From NCBI GenBank assembly GCA_900755865.1, contig CAAEHZ010000555.1, positions 1 through 18,223 on the forward strand: DNA of 18,223 bases, in the 5' to 3' direction. The notes beneath the pieces are model-generated. The model ran no database searches. It had not been told where the DNA came from and worked only from the letters and a program-made list of their open reading frames with translations. The position numbers and the translations under genes are program-made. This DNA is from Lachnospiraceae bacterium (GTDB lineage Bacteria > Bacillota > Clostridia > Lachnospirales > Lachnospiraceae). Every line of letters begins with the position of its first letter. Position 1 is the first letter of the stretch. Below, one piece after another: positions 7,864-15,500 of the stretch.

Positions 7864-9456
7864 ATGAACTTCAAGAGGCATTTATCATATTTTCCATTTA
7901 TTTGTATTCTTTTTCTTGGTGCTGTGCTCAGACTTGCCTGGCTTGGCAGTATTCCTGCCGGAATGCATCAGGACGAAAGCATCGTTGCATGGAACGCTTA
8001 TGCCATTTTTCAGGAAGGTATTGATTCAGCCGGACACCGTTTTCCAATTTATATGGCAGATTGGGGCGATGGGCACAGTCCTCTGTACGTTTGGTTGACC
8101 ATTCCCTTTATCGCCCTAAACGGCGGACATGTTAATTCCTTTGTCAGCAGACTTCCTCAGGCACTCGTAGCAATCCTGACCCTTTGTGCCGTCTATGGCC
8201 TAATGAAACGAATGTTTAATAAAACAATGGGACTATGGACAATGTTCCTTTTGGCTGTCTGTCCCTGGCACATTATGACCTCCCGTTGGGGACTGGATGT
8301 TGATTTAGCACCCGGTTTTCTGATTTTTGGACTTTATTTTTTCATCCGTGGATTGGAAAACAAAAGGTACTTACTTCTTTCTGCCCTCTGCTATGGTTTA
8401 GTTTTATATTGTTATGCTGTTATGTGGCCTGTGGTTCCCGCAATCTTAGCCTTGCAGGTTCTCTACTGCCTCTATCATAAGAAGCTCTCCATCAATCGCT
8501 ACAGTTTGGGAGCTGTTTTGATACTGTTTCTTCTTGCACTGCCACAATTTCTCTTTATTATGGTAAATTCCGAGTTGATTTCTGAAATCACCCTCCCCTT
8601 CCTGACCATTCCCAAAATGGGAGGATACAGAGGTGGTGAAATTGCCTTCAGCTTTGCGGAAATGCTCTCAAATTTGAAAATAGCTTTACGACTTTTGTGG
8701 TATCAGGATACAGGAGCTCCTCAGGATATTCTTCTCCCTTGGGGACTATATTACGACATCGGACGTTTCTTTATTATCATCGGTTCCCTCTGCGTTCTTT
8801 ATCAGACCGGAAAATCTTTGATAAAAAAGAAATTTTCCTATGTTTTCTTCCTGTTTTCCTCCCTCTGTGGCGGCGGCGTCAACTGCCTTATTGTTGCTGC
8901 AAAACTGCATCAGGTAGATGCACTCTTTATTCCGTTAATTCTATGTGAAGCATACGGTGTCTATTCCGTACTCGCCTTTGTTCAGGCACGTAAGCAGATG
9001 CTTTATAAGTTCTTTACCGGAGTTCTGATTGCTGCATACAGTATTTGCCTGATTCTTTTCCAAAGAGATTATTACACAAGTTACCAGAAGGTTGCCGATG
9101 CTTATCTTGCAGCCGGAATCAAGGAATGTGTAAATTATGCTTTAGAGGCCTGTGAGCAGACTGGCTTACATACAATTACTGTTGAGCAGGGCGCACAGTG
9201 GTCCCGGCTTCTCCTTTTTACAGAAATTTTGCCATCCGATTACCTTGCAAGTGTAGAATATGACCCTGATATGTATCCGGCTCCTGCCTCTTTCACTTAT
9301 AATGGTATCCGAATCAACACCAGAATCAACTATGATGACATCAGTTCCAACAGTATTTATATTATCTATTATACAGATGTTCCTCTTTTTGAGTCAAACT
9401 ACACCCTTATAAAATTTTATGATTGGTATGTCGCCATACCAATCATAAACCAGTAG
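7864..9456 (+). CDS. Polytopic GT-C glycosyltransferase-like membrane protein (GT39/ArnT-like)
   Basis: A 530-residue protein with about ten hydrophobic segments between residues 9 and 400, then a roughly 130-residue non-membrane C-terminal domain, a layout typical of GT-C enzymes that use lipid-linked sugar donors. The first extracellular loop holds an acidic motif HQDES (D37, E38) after the first helix, as in PMT/ArnT-like enzymes. RWGLDVDLAP (141-150) and SRLPQA (95-100) are further family-like stretches. The likely role is transfer of a sugar to a protein, lipid or cell-wall polymer on the outer face; donor and acceptor are unknown. It has its own promoter and no related glycan genes next to it. 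It reads slightly more AT-rich than its neighbours. It converges on the sugar kinase with two bases between the stops. Confidence 0.8.
   Translation: MNFKRHLSYFPFICILFLGAVLRLAWLGSIPAGMHQDESIVAWNAYAIFQEGIDSAGHRFPIYMADWGDGHSPLYVWLTIPFIALNGGHVNSFVSRLPQALVAILTLCAVYGLMKRMFNKTMGLWTMFLLAVCPWHIMTSRWGLDVDLAPGFLIFGLYFFIRGLENKRYLLLSALCYGLVLYCYAVMWPVVPAILALQVLYCLYHKKLSINRYSLGAVLILFLLALPQFLFIMVNSELISEITLPFLTIPKMGGYRGGEIAFSFAEMLSNLKIALRLLWYQDTGAPQDILLPWGLYYDIGRFFIIIGSLCVLYQTGKSLIKKKFSYVFFLFSSLCGGGVNCLIVAAKLHQVDALFIPLILCEAYGVYSVLAFVQARKQMLYKFFTGVLIAAYSICLILFQRDYYTSYQKVADAYLAAGIKECVNYALEACEQTGLHTITVEQGAQWSRLLLFTEILPSDYLASVEYDPDMYPAPASFTYNGIRINTRINYDDISSNSIYIIYYTDVPLFESNYTLIKFYDWYVAIPIINQ
9421..9444. terminator. 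Perfect 10-bp hairpin at the 3' end of the glycosyltransferase gene (possible bidirectional terminator)
   Basis: GATTGGTATG and CATACCAATC form an uninterrupted 10-bp stem around the loop TCGC. The hairpin lies within the last codons of the glycosyltransferase (residues about 520-527, DWYVAIPI), only 15 bases before the convergent sugar-kinase stop. On the plus strand a short TTTT follows 12 bases later; on the minus strand AAAATTTTAT follows. The U-tract is weak on both sides, so terminator function is inferred mainly from the perfect stem and its position between two convergent genes with no other space. Confidence 0.45.
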
Positions 9457-9458
9457 TT

Positions 9459-10484
9459 TTATCTATCCATTTCCGCAATCCTGCCGGTGGACTTATGCTC
9501 CTTGATGATTCCCTTGATTTCCTTAAGGTCGGTACTCAGCAAATCTCCGGGAATGGTATTCTTGAGAGCGCTGACCGCATTGCCATATTCCAGTGCCCGC
9601 TGATAATTTCCCTCCTCTGTCAATAATCCGTACAGGACACCGGAAATATAGGCATCACCGCTTCCGATTCTGTCTACTACTTCAATATCCGTGTAAGGTG
9701 CTTCCTCGTAGAAAGTATCCTCCTTCGCGCTGTAAATAATGGAACCGAAGGTATGACGCTTCGGGCTATGTACAATACGCTGGGTGGATGCCACGATGGA
9801 AATCGGATATTCCTCCGTAAAGCTCTTCATGATGCTCTTTGCATCCCCTTCCTTTAAGAAGGTCAGCCTTGCCGTTTCCTCGGAGCAGAAGAAAACATCC
9901 ACATAGGGCAGAACAGACTCAATACATTCCTTTGCCTCTGCACCTGTCCACAGGTTTCCGCGGAAGTTTACATCAAAGGAAATAATCGTGCCCTGCGCTT
10001 TAAAACGCTTCATCATTTCAATTGCCGTTTCTCTGACCTGCGGGCTCAATGCCAGTGTAATTCCACTGGTATGGAAACAGCGGGTTGCCTCAAAAAGACT
10101 GCTGTCATAATCATCCACAGAAATTTTGTTGACAGAGGTATTCTTTCTGTCATACACGATACGGGGCTTTCTCGGATAAGCACCATTTTCATAATAATAA
10201 ACCCCGAGCCGTGCATCCCTGTCATCATCATAAACAAGATAGTCATCGCTGACGCCGCAAAGACGGACACGGTTCTTAATATACATTCCGAGGTCGTTTG
10301 CGGGAAGCTTGGAAATAATACCGCAACGAAGCCCCAGCATGGCAACACCGGTAGCAGAGTTCAACTCGGCACCGCCCGCCTGCTTGCTGAAATTATCTCC
10401 TCTGGTAATTCTCTCGTTATCCGGCGGAGATAATCTAAGCATAATCTCCCCTAATGACAATAAATCAAATTCTCTCTTGGTCAT
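9459..10484 (-). CDS. PfkB-family sugar kinase, probably 2-keto-3-deoxygluconate kinase (KdgK-like)
   Basis: A 341-residue cytoplasmic kinase that probably phosphorylates 2-keto-3-deoxygluconate to KDPG, the step linking uronic acid breakdown to central metabolism. The N-terminal LLSLGEIMLRLSP and QAGGAELNSATGVAMLGL are PfkB substrate-side motifs. DVNFRGNLW (171-179) is typical of the KdgK branch. The C-terminal signature DRIGSGDAY (271-279) contains the catalytic base D277, with Ser replacing the more usual Ala in GAGD. Length fits the family. The ribosome binding site is purine-rich but not ideal (GGAAGGGAAAGAAAG). No aldolase gene adjoins it. Another PfkB substrate, such as fructose or ribose, cannot be excluded. 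Confidence 0.82.
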   Translation of the reverse strand: MTKREFDLLSLGEIMLRLSPPDNERITRGDNFSKQAGGAELNSATGVAMLGLRCGIISKLPANDLGMYIKNRVRLCGVSDDYLVYDDDRDARLGVYYYENGAYPRKPRIVYDRKNTSVNKISVDDYDSSLFEATRCFHTSGITLALSPQVRETAIEMMKRFKAQGTIISFDVNFRGNLWTGAEAKECIESVLPYVDVFFCSEETARLTFLKEGDAKSIMKSFTEEYPISIVASTQRIVHSPKRHTFGSIIYSAKEDTFYEEAPYTDIEVVDRIGSGDAYISGVLYGLLTEEGNYQRALEYGNAVSALKNTIPGDLLSTDLKEIKGIIKEHKSTGRIAEMDR

Positions 10485-10544
10485 AGTCTTTCTTTCCCTT
10501 CCTCTATTGCTTTCATCTGCTTTGCAGTCATGTTAGTTCCGGTT

Positions 10545-10597
10545 GTTAATGACGCGCTCCTTTTGCAATGCATTGTCCGTGCTTCGCACTATCATCC
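10545..10597. repeat. Intergenic repeat, copy 1
   Basis: A 53-base unit starting GTTAATGACGC. Its last 33 bases (10565-10597), including GTCCGTGCTTCGCAC, recur exactly 110 bases later. The core contains a small hairpin GTGC-TTC-GCAC. Between the copies is a second hairpin, CCCTGC-TATC-GCAGGG (10629-10644), plus a GCGC-TGAC-GCGC palindrome (10612-10623). The whole gap of about 350 bases between the sugar kinase and the micro-gene holds no protein gene that I can support. Confidence 0.85.
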
Positions 10598-10653
10598 TGA
10601 CTCGCAAATTCGCGCTGACGCGCTCCCACCCTGCTATCGCAGGGCATTTGCTC

Positions 10654-10707
10654 GTTAATGACGCACGTCCTTTCGCAATGCATTGTCCGTGCTTCGCACT
10701 ATCATCC
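10654..10707. repeat. Intergenic repeat, copy 2
   Basis: A 54-base second copy of the unit at 10545-10597. It differs only by a small insertion and a few substitutions near its left end, while the 33-base core (10675-10707) is identical. The end of this copy runs directly into the long inverted repeat at 10703-10762, so the two elements share five bases. Copy 1 lacks the inverted repeat. Confidence 0.85.
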
Positions 10708-10762
10708 AACAAAAATATCATATGCCCTGTGTAAACACGGCATATGTCATTTTTGTTGGATG
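10703..10762. repeat. 60-base inverted repeat (long hairpin)
   Basis: The arms 10703-10731 and 10736-10762 both start or end in CATCCAACAAAAAT and its complement, and surround the loop TAAA. Arms match apart from two or three positions in the middle and a two-base length difference near the loop. The inner part contains CATATGCC/GGCATATG. There is no T-tract at either end, so it is not an ordinary terminator. If the candidate promoter at 10785-10813 is used, the hairpin lies in the 5' leader of the sugar-kinase mRNA. Confidence 0.85.
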
Positions 10763-10784
10763 GCATTGCTCATTGCATACGCTC

Positions 10785-10813
10785 ATTATATCACAAATTT
10801 GCATACGCATAAA
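10785..10813 (-). promoter_or_regulatory. Candidate promoter for the sugar kinase
   Basis: On the minus strand a perfect -10 TATAAT (10785-10790) carries the extended-10 TG one base upstream. A weak -35 TTTATG (10808-10813) is 17 bases further up. The predicted transcript would start near 10778 and carry a leader of nearly 300 bases with the repeats and the long hairpin before the kinase ATG. The 8-base direct repeat GCGTATGC occurs at 10801-10808 (inside the spacer and -35) and 10775-10782 (around the start), a possible operator. Confidence 0.5.
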
Positions 10814-10836
10814 GAGATGTCAGACTAATTAAATTT

Positions 10837-10938
10837 TTAACAGTCTATATAATCCTGATAATCTTCCTCACTTGCAAAAAGAATGTAGCTGCCCTGTACG
10901 TATCCCATATAACCGCTTGCTGTATAATATCCTTTCAT
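10837..10938 (-). CDS. 33-residue micro-protein of unknown function
   Basis: The gene begins MKGYYTASGYMGYVQG, continues with SYILFASEEDYQDYI and ends in DC. It has seven Tyr residues in 33, no membrane segment, and an acidic C-terminal half (FASEEDYQDYID). A near-ideal ribosome binding site GGGAGG (10947-10952) is eight bases before the ATG, which is the main argument that it is translated. The SD lies in the 3' arm of a strong hairpin, so initiation may be controlled by RNA folding. It follows the AlbA_2 gene on the same strand. I do not recognise a named family, and Tyr/Gly repeats such as GYYTASGY and GYMGY could mean a small structural or binding protein, but no function is claimed. Confidence 0.7.
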   Translation of the reverse strand: MKGYYTASGYMGYVQGSYILFASEEDYQDYIDC

Positions 10939-10994
10939 AAAAAATACCTCCCATTCAGAATCCTCTTTGTTCTGAATAGAAGGTATCATTTTTT
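10939..10994 (-). terminator. 17-bp terminator hairpin that also contains the micro-gene's ribosome binding site
   Basis: Arms 10944-10960 and 10970-10986 pair over 17 positions as RNA (two G-U pairs) around a 9-base loop. On the minus strand the arm is followed by six Ts (10939-10944); on the plus strand six Ts follow at 10989-10994. It is therefore a strong, possibly bidirectional, intrinsic terminator placed 30 bases after the AlbA_2 gene stop. The 3' arm on the minus strand includes GGGAGG of the 33-codon gene. A TTGACA at 11015-11020 (minus), overlapping the AlbA_2 stop, might be a -35 for a separate transcript, but its -10 (TTAAAA, 18-base spacer) is weak. Confidence 0.8.
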
Positions 10995-11016
10995 AAGTCC
11001 AATAAAACTCCCTTTG

Positions 11017-12495
11017 TCAATCTATTTCTTTCACAAGCCAGGTTCCATTTTGACTTGTTCCCTGTCTGTACAGCACTTCTTTTTCTTTCAATTTTGTTAT
11101 ATAATATTTCACTCTTGAAAGACTCCATTCTAAGGTATTTGCCATTTCCTGCTGCGTAATCTCAGGCTGTTTTCTGACAAGGTTTATTATCTTCTTTTCT
11201 TCTTTACTTAACAAATCCAATTTTTCAGCCACTACAGTGCTTTCCTGTTTTACAATCCAGTCAGCTTGGTCTGCTTGGTCTGCTTGGTCTGCACCTTGGT
11301 CAGCCTGGTCTGTATAGCTGCTTTCTGCCATATTCTGAGCTGGACGGCGGAACAGTTCTATACGAAACATATTGTCAAATTCCTGAATTTCAGGCATTGG
11401 AAGCCCGTATCTCTCTGCTCCGCGGAAAATTCTTTCTATTCCGCTTCCCCATGCTTCAACAAGTCCCATTTGACTGAATATGTTCGCAATCGCCTTGTTT
11501 CTGATTTTAGAATGACCATTTAATACTTCCTCATAAGTCAGACCATTATATAGTCCTCCCGGAGATGTAACCTCAAGCCGATTATCATATACCGCTACCT
11601 GTATACAGGATTCCTCTAAGAAATTTCTGTGACAATGTGCGTTGATTATCATTTCACGGATTGCTTCCGGTGGTAATTCATACTGCTCCCTGCGCACCAG
11701 CCCATCAATTGTTGCTCCCAGCCGGATATTCCGCAAAACAAACGATACTGCCTCTTCAATCTGAGTATAAATTGGACCACTGAACTCGCGCTTATCCAGA
11801 AATACTGTTCTGTCTGTTCCCTTAAATACCGCACATTGTGTTTTTGAAAAGGGAAAATAGTCTGACGTCAGTAGCGTATAGGCATTTGTAGCAAGCAATT
11901 GTCCTTCTCCCTGCTTCAAAACTCTCCAGTTAACAAGCTGTTCTGTCCTTACATCACGCTCAGACATTCCCGCTTTTTTCCGGAACAGTTCAATATCGCT
12001 GCACAGTTTTTCCGTTGCTTCCACAGTGACAGGATACCCCACGCAGGTAAGTTCATCCCATGAAATGCGGGCTCCTTCCATTTCCAGTTCCTTTATTTTA
12101 TCCGGAAGTGCCTGCCTTGATGTTCCCGCCACTCGGATATAAGTTCCATTCTCTTTTCCTTTTGATTTCAGATAATAAGGGCGATTCTTCCCCGCTTCTA
12201 CCGTTACCACAATGATATTCTTCCCATCAACTGTCCGAGGTTCAATATCAGGAATAAGCTGTGGTTCACAGGAATCAGAAATCGCATTTGCCATACTGTC
12301 CATGATTCCAAACAGTTCTTCATTATCCACTCCGATTACCTGACGGGTCTTATCGTCTATGCCGATAACCAGTTGTCCCCCCTGTGTATTGGCAAAGGCT
12401 ACTATTGTTTTCAGATATTTCTCACTTTTATCCGGCACAGCCACCTTATACTCAACATTTTTAGATTCACCGGAAAACACACTCTCCCCTGCCAT
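11017..12495 (-). CDS. AlbA_2/Schlafen-type ATP-binding regulator with C-terminal winged helix
   Basis: A 492-residue protein of the family often annotated as RNA- or DNA-binding ATPase-like transcription regulators. Residues about 10-125 form the AlbA_2 (Schlafen-like) domain, with NVEYK and IVAFANTQGGQLVIGIDD (31-48). Residues about 275-380 form a GHKL-type HATPase_c_4 region with AIREMIINAHCHRNF (278-292) and GLVEAWGSGIERIF (344-357). A low-complexity ADQ linker is at 395-412. A winged helix follows at about 430-486 (EITQQEMANTLEWSLSRVKYYI). It starts 12 bases after the mfd stop with its own ribosome binding site (GGAG, seven bases away), so it is probably co-transcribed. The family includes accessory and defence-linked members; no specific role can be read here. 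Confidence 0.85.
   Translation of the reverse strand: MAGESVFSGESKNVEYKVAVPDKSEKYLKTIVAFANTQGGQLVIGIDDKTRQVIGVDNEELFGIMDSMANAISDSCEPQLIPDIEPRTVDGKNIIVVTVEAGKNRPYYLKSKGKENGTYIRVAGTSRQALPDKIKELEMEGARISWDELTCVGYPVTVEATEKLCSDIELFRKKAGMSERDVRTEQLVNWRVLKQGEGQLLATNAYTLLTSDYFPFSKTQCAVFKGTDRTVFLDKREFSGPIYTQIEEAVSFVLRNIRLGATIDGLVRREQYELPPEAIREMIINAHCHRNFLEESCIQVAVYDNRLEVTSPGGLYNGLTYEEVLNGHSKIRNKAIANIFSQMGLVEAWGSGIERIFRGAERYGLPMPEIQEFDNMFRIELFRRPAQNMAESSYTDQADQGADQADQADQADWIVKQESTVVAEKLDLLSKEEKKIINLVRKQPEITQQEMANTLEWSLSRVKYYITKLKEKEVLYRQGTSQNGTWLVKEID
11260..11313 (-). repeat. 9-bp in-frame tandem repeat encoding (ADQ)n
   Basis: Within the AlbA_2 gene, residues 395-412 read TDQADQGADQADQADQAD. The DNA repeats the unit TGGTCTGCT several times with near identity, interrupted once by an extra Gly codon. 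Because units are multiples of three, changes in copy number would lengthen or shorten the linker between the ATPase-like and winged-helix domains without breaking the frame. Confidence 0.8.
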
Positions 12496-12507
12496 ACAAT
12501 CTCCTCT

Positions 12508-15500
12508 CTACTCCGTAATCAGCAAACACTGCATTTTTTCCAGCAGTTCCTCGGTTTTATCCAGAAGCAGCGCTGCATCCGTTTCCACCAGCCCTGTTTT
12601 CTTATACTTATAGGTAAAAAAGGGCGCACCGTATGCTGTAAAGGACATATTCTGCCCGCAGTTTTTCAGGAAATCCGGGATTTTCGCCGCATCAATTGCC
12701 GCATCCGGGCGGAATGTAAAGGTAATTCTTTCATTTTTCCCCTTTACCTCCGTCATATACAGCCTGTGGGCTGCCACACGAATCAGCGCAATCCGAAGCA
12801 GATTTTCCACCGACTTCGGAATCTCCCCAAAGCGATCCAGCAGTTCATCCTTCATGTCATCCCGCTCCTTTGTATTCTCGATTCCTGCAATTCTCTTATA
12901 AATATCCAGCTTCTGAACCTCGTTCACAATGTAGCTGGGCGGAATAAAGGCATCCACATCCAAATCTATCAGCGTGGCAAAGTCCTCCACCACCTTGACT
13001 CCCTTTAAGGACTGCACTGCCTCATTGAGCATTTTGCAGTACAAATCGTATCCAACAGCCTCCATATGCCCGTGCTGTCTTTCTCCCAGCAGATTTCCCG
13101 CTCCGCGGATTTCCAAATCCCGCATGGCAATTTTAAAGCCGCTTCCCAAATCCGTAAACTCTCTGATTGCCGCAAGCCTCTTTTCCGCTACTTCCTTCAG
13201 CATTTTGTCCCGCTTATACATCAGGAACGCATAGGCGGTACGGTTGGAACGCCCCACACGCCCTCTGAGCTGATAAAGCTGGGAAAGCCCCATATTATCG
13301 GAATCATGGATAATCATGGTATTGGCATTGGAAATATCCAGACCCGTTTCAATAATGGTAGTGGAAACCAGTACATCTATTTCCCCGTTGATAAAGTCCA
13401 GCATGATTTTTTCCAGTTCATGCTCCTTCATCTGTCCATGGGCAAAGGCAACATTTGCCTCCGGCACCAGAGCCGACAGCCTGGCTGCAATTTCTTCTAT
13501 ATTATTGACCCGGTTATAAACGTAATAAACCTGTCCGTTTCGCGCCAGTTCCCTTGTGATTGCCTCTCTGACCAGTTCTTCATTATATTCGCAGACAAAG
13601 GTCTGAATCGGCAGGCGGTCCTCCGGCGCCTCCTCCAGCACACTCATGTCCCGGATTCCAATCAGGCTCATGTGCAGCGTTCTGGGAATCGGTGTCGCCG
13701 TCAGCGTCAGTACATCCACATTTTCCTTTAATTTCTTGATTTTTTCCTTATGGGCTACTCCAAACCGCTGCTCCTCATCAATAATCAGAAGTCCTAAATC
13801 CTTAAATTTCACATCTGCCGAAAGTACTCTGTGGGTTCCGATAACAATATCCACCAGTCCTTTCTGCAAATCCGTCACTGTCTTTTTTATCTCAGCCGGG
13901 GTTCTGAACCGGCTCATCAGTTCTACCCGGATGGGAAAATCCTTCATTCTCTGGGAAAAAGTGGCATAATGCTGCTGTGCCAGAATCGTTGTGGGCACCA
14001 GATACACTACCTGCTTGCCCTCCTGTACTGCCTTAAACGCCGCTCTGATGGCAATTTCCGTCTTGCCATACCCCACATCCCCGCAAATCAGACGGTCCAT
14101 GATTTTTGTGCTTTCCATATCCGCCTTCGTATCCGCAATGGCGTTTAACTGGTCCTCCGTTTCCTCAAAGGGAAACATTTCCTCAAACTCCCGCTGCCAT
14201 ACCGTATCTGTCCCGAAAGCGTACCCTTCGCTTGCCTGTCTGTGGGCATACAGTTCTACTAAATCCTTCGCCACCTCACTGACAGCGCCCCTGACACGGG
14301 TCTTGGTTTTCTCCCATTCCTTGCTGCCCAGCTTGTTCAGCTTCGGCTTCTTCGCCTCTGAGGAAGCATATTTCTGAATCACATCCAGCCCCGTCGCCAG
14401 CACATAAAGATTGCCGCTGTCCCGGTATTCTATCTTGATATAATCCTTTACCACGCCGGACATTTCCACCTTTTCAATGCCCCGGTAGATTCCAAGTCCG
14501 TGGGTTTCATGCACCACGTAATCTCCTACCCGCAGTTCATTGAAATCCTTGATTTTCTGTCCCTGATAAAGCTTCCTTGCTTTCTTTTTCTTCTTTTCCG
14601 CCCCGAAAATATCCGTTTCGGACAGCACTACAAATTTTAACAGCGGATACTCAAAGCCCTTTTTCACATAACCATAATAAGTCAGCACCTCGCCGGGCTG
14701 TATCTCCCGCTGGGGATTTTCCGTGTAAACCGCCGTCAGCTCCTGCTCCCGCAAATCCTCTGCCAGCCTTTTTGCCCGGGTTCTGGAGCCAGACAGAAGA
14801 AGTACCCGATATCCCTTCTTCTTAAACTGCTTCAAATCCTTAACCAGCGCCTCAAAGCTGTTATTATAGGATGCCACACTGCGGGCAGAAACCTCCGCCT
14901 TCTCCTGGGGCTTAAAATAACCACCCTTTCCGTCCATGGTGGAAATCGTTACAAGCCTTGCCCCTGCAAGGGAAGCTGCTATCTGCTCCCCGCTGTAAAG
15001 TAAATCCATCTGTCCCGGCAGGCACAGGCCCTTCTCCGCTCTCTGGGTCATGCTCTCCCGGAATTCCAGTTCCACCGCCTCTGCCTGCTCCTTTAATCTG
15101 GCAGGTTCTTCCAGAAAAATGACCGGTCCTGCATTTGCCCTGCCGTTTCGCTCTGCCATCTGTATCAGAAGCTGCGGCATGGACACGATATCCTCATAAA
15201 AGTACCGGATATAGCTTTCCAGATTGACCTTGCTCTTAAACTCCAGAAGCTGCTCCTTCAATTCTTTCACCTGCACCGTAAGCCGGTGGGCTTCTTCTGT
15301 CAAAAAGGCTTCCCGGAACTTCTTCTCCTGCTTTGCCGCCTCTTTTTCCAGCTTCTTTAAGCCCTTCTCTATTCTTTCCTCATCCAGCACAAATTCTGTT
15401 GCCGGGAATACGGAAATACTTTCCAGCTTTTCAATGGAGCGCTGGCTTAAAATGTCAAAGCTGCGGATAGATTCCACCTCATCCCCCCAGAGTTCAATCC

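Noticed and set aside
10545..10707. Two repeats with a spacer, considered as a CRISPR array
   Set aside because: There are only two copies, 110 bases apart, units are over 50 bases, the spacer itself contains palindromes, and no cas genes are present.
10533..10766. 77-codon frame on the minus strand across the intergenic repeats
   Set aside because: It is composed of the repeat and palindrome sequence, has no ribosome binding site, and its residues only reflect the repeat units. It reads as structured non-coding DNA.
12373..13731. Long plus-strand frames antisense to mfd and AlbA_2
   Set aside because: They overlap clear minus-strand coding sequence with intact motifs, and their composition is what reversed codons of those genes would give.
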